12,549 nt of DNA, taken from JAHEIJ01 sp040235565 (GTDB lineage: Bacteria > Pseudomonadota > Gammaproteobacteria > UBA6429 > Thiohalophilaceae). Position 1 is the first letter of the stretch. Every line of letters starts with the position of its first letter. Shown here in pieces: positions 8,445 through 12,549 of this stretch. Position numbers and translations under genes: made by a program. The notes beneath the pieces were generated by a model. The model made no database searches. It worked only from the letters and a program-made list of their open reading frames with translations, and had not been told where the DNA came from. The stretch is taken from contig JBECLA010000127.1 in the NCBI GenBank assembly GCA_040235565.1, positions 1-12,549 on the forward strand. The letters are read 5' to 3'.

Positions 8445-9344
8445 ATGGCGAAAAAAGAATATTCCTTTTATCCGGGCTGCTCTTCCCAGAAAGGCGCCTC
8501 GGCATCCAATTACCAGGTATCCGTCGATGCAATGTGCGACGTGCTGGATATCAAGCTGAATCATATTCCGGACTGGAACTGTTGCGCCGCCTCGATCGGT
8601 TATGCCGGCGGCGGTGAACTGCCACGGCTGGCATTGTCCGCCCGTAACATGGCGTTGTCCGAACAGGCCAATCCGGATCAGGATCTGGTGGCCACCTGTG
8701 CGGCCTGCTGGCTGGCGACCCGCGAGACCAAGGAACGTCTGCAGAACGATGACAGCCTGATGGCGGAAACCAATGAGGCGCTGGCGGCGGCCGGCCTGAA
8801 AGTGGAAGCCAAGCAGAACGTGCGGCACATGGTGGAAGTGCTGATCGAAGACTTCGGTTATGACGAACTGGGCAAGCACGTCAAGAACCCGCTGGAAGGC
8901 ATGAAAATCGCCGGTTATGTCGGCTGCCAGACCAACCGGCCGTTCGGCATCGACGGGGAGTCGTTTGAAAATCCGAAATACCTCGACAAACTGGTGGAGA
9001 CGCTGGGCGCCGAACCGGTGGACAACTACGACAAGAAAGTGTCCTGCTGTGGCGGTGCCCTGGCCTTCAGTGAACCGGAAAAAAGCCAGGCCCTGATCAG
9101 GGACATCATCGAAGCGGCCTATGATGGTGGCGCCGATCTGATTGTCACGCCCTGCCCGGTGTGCCAGATGAACGTCGAGGTGTATCAGGACCAGATCAAC
9201 GCCAAGTACAAGACCAAGTTCAAGATGCCGGTGGTGTACTACAGTACCCTGATGAGCGTGGCCTATGGCAAGTCCGGGAAGGAAGCCGGTCTGGACGGAC
9301 AGATCATCCCGGCCAAGCCGCTGGAGAAAATCGCCGGGAAATAA
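8445..9344 (+). CDS. hdrB: HdrB-like protein with two CCG domains
   Basis: This 299-residue HdrB-family protein carries two complete CCG-domain cysteine sets: C12, C46-C47, C85 and C88; then C161, C201-C202, C237 and C240. In methanogen HdrB these hold two noncubane [4Fe-4S] clusters that cleave the CoM-S-S-CoB disulfide. Related CCG proteins (DsrK, GlpC, LutA, SdhE) also act on thiols or quinone-linked electron transfer. The substrate here is unknown. The ATG at 8445 has AGGAG at 8433-8437, with 7 bases spacing; an earlier in-frame GTG at 8394 would overlap hdrC and lacks support. No membrane segments or signal peptide are seen. It is the last gene of the qmoA-qmoB-hdrC-hdrB operon and is followed by a strong terminator. 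HdrB plus HdrC replacing QmoC is known from Gram-positive sulfate reducers. A disulfide/trisulfide carrier or an unlinked membrane partner is a possible acceptor, by inference. Confidence 0.9.
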   Translation: MAKKEYSFYPGCSSQKGASASNYQVSVDAMCDVLDIKLNHIPDWNCCAASIGYAGGGELPRLALSARNMALSEQANPDQDLVATCAACWLATRETKERLQNDDSLMAETNEALAAAGLKVEAKQNVRHMVEVLIEDFGYDELGKHVKNPLEGMKIAGYVGCQTNRPFGIDGESFENPKYLDKLVETLGAEPVDNYDKKVSCCGGALAFSEPEKSQALIRDIIEAAYDGGADLIVTPCPVCQMNVEVYQDQINAKYKTKFKMPVVYYSTLMSVAYGKSGKEAGLDGQIIPAKPLEKIAGK

Positions 9345-9372
9345 CCTGGTATCACTCTCCACGTCTTAAACG

Positions 9373-9397
9373 AAACCCCGGCCATGCCGGGGTTTTT
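9373..9397 (+). terminator. Rho-independent terminator of the qmoAB-hdrCB operon
   Basis: A perfect 10-bp stem (AAACCCCGGC at 9373-9382, GCCGGGGTTT at 9386-9395) with a 3-base loop CAT leads into a run of five T at 9393-9397. It lies 28 bases after the hdrB stop. The stem core is the same as the arms of the hairpin repeats that follow, so the terminator may be a co-opted repeat copy. Confidence 0.88.
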
Positions 9398-9451
9398 CAT
9401 TATTTTACCCCGGCGTGACCGCCATGGACGATGTACAGGGAAGCCCGGAGT

Positions 9452-9779
9452 GACGGGAAGAGAGCGGACTCTCCAATATTCGTCACCCTGGCGAATGCCA
9501 GGGTCCAGATCTCCCAAAGTACATGGATTCCGGCCTTCGCCGGAATGACGGAGAGAGAACGGAGTCTTCAGTATTCGTCACCCTGGTACATGCTAGGATC
9601 CAGTAGATTCAAGGTGATGGATTCCGGCCTCGGCTTTGGCATCCCTGCGTCACTCTACCTCCTCCATCCCTGGAGTCGTTCGCCGGAATGACGGAGAGAG
9701 AACAGAGTCTTCAGTATTCGTCACCCCGGCGCATGCCGGGGTCCAGTTCCCCCACTTGGCGAATGCCAAAGCCGAGGCC
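9452..9779. repeat. Array of dispersed GC-rich hairpin repeats
   Basis: Two repeat types alternate. Type A begins CGTCACCC, forms a hairpin with arms such as CCCTGGC/GCCAGGG or ACCCCGGC/GCCGGGGT, and ends GTCCAG or ATCCAG. Copies lie at 9481-9508, 9576-9603 (degraded) and 9719-9746. Type B has arms ATTCCGGC and GCCGGAAT. It is intact at 9527-9546 and split by about 50 inserted bases in the second copy (9621-9628 with 9682-9689). The linker between B and A is a near-perfect direct repeat (9536-9583 and 9679-9726, 47 of 48 identical), with a more diverged version from 9452. The style (ATTCC...GGAAT and CCCCGGC...GCCGGGG) resembles abundant dispersed intergenic repeats of many proteobacteria. 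No transposase or REP-associated tyrosine transposase is present in the window. Confidence 0.8.
9626..9779. repeat. 17-bp perfect inverted repeat enclosing a repeat copy
   Basis: GGCCTCGGCTTTGGCAT at 9626-9642 is the exact reverse complement of 9763-9779, with 120 bases between. The left arm interrupts a type B hairpin repeat just after its ATTCCGGC arm. The enclosed segment carries the right half of type B and a full type A hairpin. In RNA this could form one large stem with nested hairpins. Confidence 0.8.
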
Positions 9780-9868
9780 AGGGGTTCCCACGGGGATGAT
9801 GAACTGAGCCGTCGCCGGATCTGAAGGGCGGCTATACCCTGAATTTTATTAGTAAATTAGAATAAAAA

Positions 9869-9886
9869 CTCACACTAAAGTATGAG
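9869..9886. promoter_or_regulatory. Operator-like dyad upstream of the binding-protein gene
   Basis: CTCACACT (9869-9876) and AGTATGAG (9879-9886) are reverse complements at 7 of 8 positions with a 2-base centre. It sits in AT-rich DNA about 107 bases before the start codon at 9993. It could be a transcription-factor site; no regulator is identified. Confidence 0.3.
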
Positions 9887-9992
9887 ATCGATGGAATAAT
9901 CTGCACCCTCGCTGCGTCTTACATATTTACACAAGCTGGGAAGCACGCTTTGCCATTGGGCGCTGCAAAATAACAACCAGCTGGAGCGAGTC

Positions 9993-10886
9993 ATGAAGAT
10001 AATTCAATTGATCCTGGCCGTCGTCGCCGGCACTGCCTTTGCCATGACCGGTGCCTGGGCCGCGCCCGGGAAACAGGGCGAGATTAACTGGGCCGGCTGC
10101 GGCATCACCAAGAAGGCCTTCATGCAGGAACTGGCGCGCGAATACGAAAAGCGCACCGGGATCAAGGTCAACCTGGCCGGCGGGGGTGCCACCAAGGGCA
10201 TCCGCAAGGCCGCGGCAGGTGAGATCGATATCGGCGGTGCCTGTCGTACCACCCTGAGGAATGATCCGGAAGAACGCAGGGCCCACCAGATCCCGGTGGC
10301 CTGGGACGCGCTGGTGGTGATCGTCAACAAGGACAACCCGGTCAAGGGTGTCACGTTCAAACAGTTGCAAGGGATCTACCTGGGCGAGATCACCAACTGG
10401 AAAGAACTGGGTGGTCATGACGCGCCCATCGATCTGTATGTGCGTCGCGGCAAACTTTCCGGCGTGGGCCGGACCCTGCGCGAGCTGGTGTTTGCGAATT
10501 TCGAGCAGGAGTTCAAGGCCGATTACGTCATGAAATCATCGGGGCCGCTGGAAAAAGGCATCCTGAAAAATGCCAATGGCATCGGCGTCACCGGTATCAG
10601 CAGCGCCAAGCGCCGCGATGTCAAGATCCTGGAACTCGATGACCATGCGCCGACGTACGAGAACATCAAAACCGGCAACTATGTGTTATATCGCCCGCTG
10701 TATCTGGTGACCAAGCTGGGCAAGCGGGACAAAAAAGGTCGTGACTTCATTCGCTTCGCGGTGAGCCGGGAGGGGCAGGAAATCATTCGTCGTCAGGGCA
10801 CCGTCCCCTATGCCGAAGCCATGGCACTGGTGATGAAACAGCTGGATCAATATGAAGCGGCGATTGAGAAAGGCTTGTATCGTTAA
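9993..10886 (+). CDS. PstS-like periplasmic solute-binding protein, orphan
   Basis: This 297-residue protein looks like the PBP-like (PstS/phosphate ABC transporter substrate-binding) family. A Sec signal peptide is clear: a basic MK start, a hydrophobic stretch through residue 20, and a probable cleavage after AWA near residues 23-24. The mature protein should be periplasmic. Ligand-loop segments can be recognised: GGGATKGI, then EIDIGGACR, WDALVVIVN, LQGIYLGEITNW and RRGKLSGVGRTLREL. The last two correspond to the PstS region around the SGT phosphate-binding loop, but the residues differ (SGVGRT, and GGACR instead of a Ser/Asp-rich loop), so phosphate cannot be assumed. The ATG has GGAG at 9983-9986 with 6 bases spacing. 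No PstC, PstA, PstB or PhoU gene is adjacent; the gene stands alone with its own terminator. Another oxyanion, or a scavenging or sensing role, is possible but unsupported. Confidence 0.82.
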   Translation: MKIIQLILAVVAGTAFAMTGAWAAPGKQGEINWAGCGITKKAFMQELAREYEKRTGIKVNLAGGGATKGIRKAAAGEIDIGGACRTTLRNDPEERRAHQIPVAWDALVVIVNKDNPVKGVTFKQLQGIYLGEITNWKELGGHDAPIDLYVRRGKLSGVGRTLRELVFANFEQEFKADYVMKSSGPLEKGILKNANGIGVTGISSAKRRDVKILELDDHAPTYENIKTGNYVLYRPLYLVTKLGKRDKKGRDFIRFAVSREGQEIIRRQGTVPYAEAMALVMKQLDQYEAAIEKGLYR

Positions 10887-10949
10887 TGTGGCACGAACAA
10901 AGTTAAATTTTAATCCATTTCCACTCTTGTTTGGTTGTCTGGAAAGTTT

Positions 10950-10976
10950 GAGGCGCTTTACGCGCCTCTTTTTTTT
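10950..10976 (+). terminator. Rho-independent terminator after the binding-protein gene
   Basis: Arms GAGGCGC (10950-10956) and GCGCCTC (10962-10968) enclose a 5-base loop and are followed by eight T (10969-10976). It lies 63 bases after the stop codon. The minus-strand copy has no matching T run, so it probably serves only the plus-strand gene and not the convergent YkgJ gene. Confidence 0.88.
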
Positions 10977-11000
10977 GGTCAGGAAACGGCGGACTGAGGC

Positions 11001-11900
11001 CTAGTCCTCGATGTATTTCTCGAACGGGGCCTGGCGGCGGGCATGCTCGATTTCCGCCTGGCGGCGGGCTTCCAGCACCTCTTTACGCTCTTCCATGCGC
11101 TTTTCAAACGCATCTTCCTTCAGCGGAATTTTGTCTTCCCCGAACAGGACCTGCAGCAGCAGGCGGTAACCGAATTTCAGCCGTTCCACATCATCAGTCA
11201 TGATGCGCTCGTATTCCTCGTCGCTGATGTCGTACACGCTACGGAAATTGGGCGCACCGAGGAAATCCTTGAAGCGGTCAATGTCATAACAGACCATAAA
11301 GAAAAACTGGAAGCTGGTCGGGCTGGGCTTGCCGATGGCCGGGCCGGCGGATTTCTTTTTCAGAATGATCCGGTAAAAGTCCCGGTTCAGTTCATCGTAT
11401 TGTTCGACCTTCTGTTCCTTGCGGTAATCCGCCACGGTAATTTCCCGCGGTTCCTTATGCCCCATGCAATGGGATTCCTCCACCAGGGCGTAATGTTGCT
11501 CATCATGGTATTCATCGGAACGGCGTGAAGCCAGCAAGGCGACCGGATAATAGCGACAGGCAGAAGGCCGATCTTCATACACGGTACAGCCCTTTGCTTC
11601 ATCCATGAACAGGCACACCGGATCATTGTCGGTGGTGCGCATCTTGACGCCGGGGGTGCCGTGCGCATCCATCTCAAACGGTACGGTATGCTTTTTCAGA
11701 AACTCGCTGGAAGTCATCCCCAGGCGGTTCTTGAGCCGAATGATGTCGTAGGGCGCCAGGGTAATGTCTGCCTGTTTGCAGCAGGCATTGAAACAGGAAA
11801 TCCCCGGGTAGCAGTTAAAACAGATCTTGCTCTCCAGCTCCAGTTGGCGCGGTTGGACCGGGCTGTCGAACGGGACATCTTTAAACGCGTCATTACTCAT
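11001..11900 (-). CDS. YkgJ family cysteine-cluster protein (putative metal-binding)
   Basis: This 299-residue protein belongs to the YkgJ / CxxCxxCC family, annotated as putative zinc- or iron-chelating; its biochemical role is unknown. The N-terminal cysteine set is C27, C30, C36, C40 and C41 (CFNC, then SCFNACC). A second set follows at C96, C105 and C115 (PVCLF, KGCTVYEDRPSACRYYPV), the usual second half of the family motif. The C-terminal third is longer than in minimal YkgJ proteins and ends in a highly charged helix-like stretch rich in Glu, Arg and Lys. The ATG at 11900 is preferred over a GTG at 11969, because the TATAAT at 11948-11943 would fall inside the longer frame and GAGAGA lies just upstream of the ATG. 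It sits between aprA and the binding-protein gene with its own candidate promoter. A role in iron-sulfur supply or repair for the Apr/Qmo enzymes is a guess from context only. Confidence 0.82.
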   Translation of the reverse strand: MSNDAFKDVPFDSPVQPRQLELESKICFNCYPGISCFNACCKQADITLAPYDIIRLKNRLGMTSSEFLKKHTVPFEMDAHGTPGVKMRTTDNDPVCLFMDEAKGCTVYEDRPSACRYYPVALLASRRSDEYHDEQHYALVEESHCMGHKEPREITVADYRKEQKVEQYDELNRDFYRIILKKKSAGPAIGKPSPTSFQFFFMVCYDIDRFKDFLGAPNFRSVYDISDEEYERIMTDDVERLKFGYRLLLQVLFGEDKIPLKEDAFEKRMEERKEVLEARRQAEIEHARRQAPFEKYIED

Positions 11901-11942
11901 GGAATCAGTCTCTCGGGAATGGTTGCGGCAAAACGGGCAGCT

Positions 11943-11948
11943 ATTATA
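11943..11948 (-). promoter_or_regulatory. Candidate -10 box of the YkgJ-family gene
   Basis: A perfect TATAAT on the minus strand lies 43 bases before the chosen ATG (11900). The DNA just upstream holds a small palindrome (TCAAAATTTGA, 11951-11961), and there is no good -35 match at 17 bases. It supports the shorter start, because initiation here would leave the upstream GTG untranscribed. Confidence 0.42.
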
Positions 11949-12051
11949 GCTCAAAATTTGACCACACACGTCATTCAGTGGCAGTCAAACCGGCGCGAAA
12001 GCCGCGTATTTCATAGGTTATTTGCTAACGTTTTGCCGGGGTTTTGCAGGG

Positions 12052-12081
12052 AAAAAAAATCCGGGGCCGAAGCCCCGGATT
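12052..12081 (-). terminator. Rho-independent terminator of the apr operon
   Basis: On the minus strand, AATCCGGGGC (12081-12072) pairs with GCCCCGGATT (12067-12058) around a TTCG tetraloop, and the T run continues to 12052. It lies 22 bases after the aprA stop. A 10-bp GC-rich stem with a UUCG loop and a long T tract is a very strong terminator and marks aprA as the last gene of its operon. Confidence 0.93.
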
Positions 12082-12103
12082 CTTGACTCCACTGTTCGGG
12101 TGC

Positions 12104-12549
12104 TTACTTGAACAGTTTCGACTTGTCCACCAGGTCCACGTGGGCCCGCTTGAAGCAGGTCCAGGTGTGGGTGTTCTTGTCGTAAATGGAGTTAACGAAG
12201 CACTTCCAGTTTTCTTCATCGACGAAGTTCTTGTCCGTACGATAGTAGAAGCCCGGGTAACGGGATTCTTCACGGAACTCGATGTGCTTCATGTGGGCTT
12301 CCGCGGTGAGGATGCGGTGATAGTTTTCCCAGGCCCGCAGCAGTTCATGCAGGTCCTTGGCACGCATCTTCATGGCGTCTTCCTTCAGCATTGTCAGCTT
12401 TTCTTCCGCCACCTGCAACATGACGTTGTTGGTGGTGTAGTAAGTGGCAACACCGGCTACATACTCGTCCATGATCTTCTGCAGACGGAACTGCAGCATC
12501 TTCGGAGTGATGTAGTTCGGGTTAACGTCAATCGCGGTGGTGTAGTCCT
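12104..12549 (-). CDS. aprA: AprA, adenylylsulfate (APS) reductase alpha subunit, C-terminal part
   Basis: The minus-strand frame enters from the right edge and ends at the TAA at 12106-12104, giving the last 147 or so residues of a protein normally about 620-660 long. AprA is the FAD subunit of cytoplasmic APS reductase. In sulfur oxidisers it works in reverse, forming APS from sulfite and AMP. The segment is recognisable by its helical part (LRAWENYHRILTAEAHMKH) and the C-terminal block around ESRYPGFYYRTDKNFVDEEN, then WKCFVNSIYD and a Lys-rich end. The catalytic FAD part lies outside the window. A strong terminator follows, so aprB is expected upstream at higher coordinates, as in the usual aprBA order. 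Whether this is the oxidiser or reducer type of AprA cannot be judged from this tail. Confidence 0.93.
   Translation of the reverse strand, partial: DYTTAIDVNPNYITPKMLQFRLQKIMDEYVAGVATYYTTNNVMLQVAEEKLTMLKEDAMKMRAKDLHELLRAWENYHRILTAEAHMKHIEFREESRYPGFYYRTDKNFVDEENWKCFVNSIYDKNTHTWTCFKRAHVDLVDKSKLFK

Larger units (their letters stand above)
9398..9992. other. Non-coding stretch with hairpin repeats, then AT-rich leader of the binding-protein gene
   Basis: No credible gene is present in these 595 bases; the open frames here are created by GC-rich repeats and have no family resemblance. The left part (about 9410-9800) is an array of degenerate hairpin repeats, annotated separately. The right part (about 9840-9900) is AT-rich and probably holds the promoter of the downstream solute-binding protein. 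It contains a dyad at 9869-9886 and AT-rich boxes such as AATAAT at 9895-9900, but no promoter can be fixed with confidence. Confidence 0.6.

Noticed and set aside
8424..9362. 312-residue minus-strand frame opposite hdrB
   Set aside because: It is antisense to hdrB, which has both complete CCG cysteine sets, and it would run through the qmo operon terminator region.
9452..9779. CRISPR array
   Set aside because: Repeat units are unequal, degenerate and of two alternating types, the spacers are themselves repeated, and no cas gene is present.
9431..9824. Plus-strand frames at 9431-9691 and 9636-9824
   Set aside because: They are made of hairpin repeat sequence; the translations repeat the same motif and are typical artefacts of such arrays.
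11901..11969. N-terminal extension of the YkgJ gene from a GTG at 11969
   Set aside because: The extension covers a perfect TATAAT and has no ribosome-binding site; the ATG at 11900 begins a better-supported protein.

Overview
The window carries a dissimilatory sulfur-oxidation locus, most likely from a chemolithotrophic (or phototrophic) sulfur-oxidising gammaproteobacterium or betaproteobacterium. The taxon is inferred from gene content: SoeAB together with AprA and a Qmo/Hdr module, moderately high GC genes with strong Shine-Dalgarno sites, and GC-rich dispersed hairpin repeats. No rRNA, tRNA, phage, IS or CRISPR element was found.

Layout. (1) Positions 1-3622, minus strand: soeA and soeB, the catalytic and iron-sulfur subunits of a cytoplasmic sulfite-oxidising molybdoenzyme. 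They are joined by a 4-bp ATGA overlap, and soeB runs off the left edge. (2) 3623-4248: an AT-rich divergent control region with candidate promoters on both strands and several dyad symmetries. (3) 4249-9344, plus strand: a tight four-gene operon qmoA-qmoB-hdrC-hdrB, closed by a strong terminator at 9373-9397. (4) 9398-9992: a non-coding stretch filled with degenerate GC-rich hairpin repeats, then an AT-rich presumed promoter. (5) 9993-10886, plus strand: an exported PstS-like solute-binding protein without transporter genes, followed by a terminator. (6) 11001-11900, minus strand: a YkgJ-type cysteine-cluster protein. (7) 12104-12549, minus strand: the C-terminal part of aprA (adenylylsulfate reductase alpha), closed by a UUCG-loop terminator.

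How the genes fit together. Sulfite made in the cytoplasm can be oxidised directly by SoeABC, or indirectly by AprBA, which makes APS from sulfite and AMP; ATP sulfurylase (not in the window) would then release sulfate. In the second route electrons leave AprBA through the Qmo complex. Here the usual membrane subunit QmoC is absent from the operon. Its place is taken by a separate soluble HdrC (two [4Fe-4S] motifs) and HdrB (two complete CCG cysteine sets). This is the QmoAB-HdrBC arrangement known from Gram-positive sulfate reducers. The electron acceptor is therefore open: quinone through an unlinked membrane protein, a thiol/disulfide carrier, or flavin-based bi/confurcation. That is the most interesting biological point in the window.
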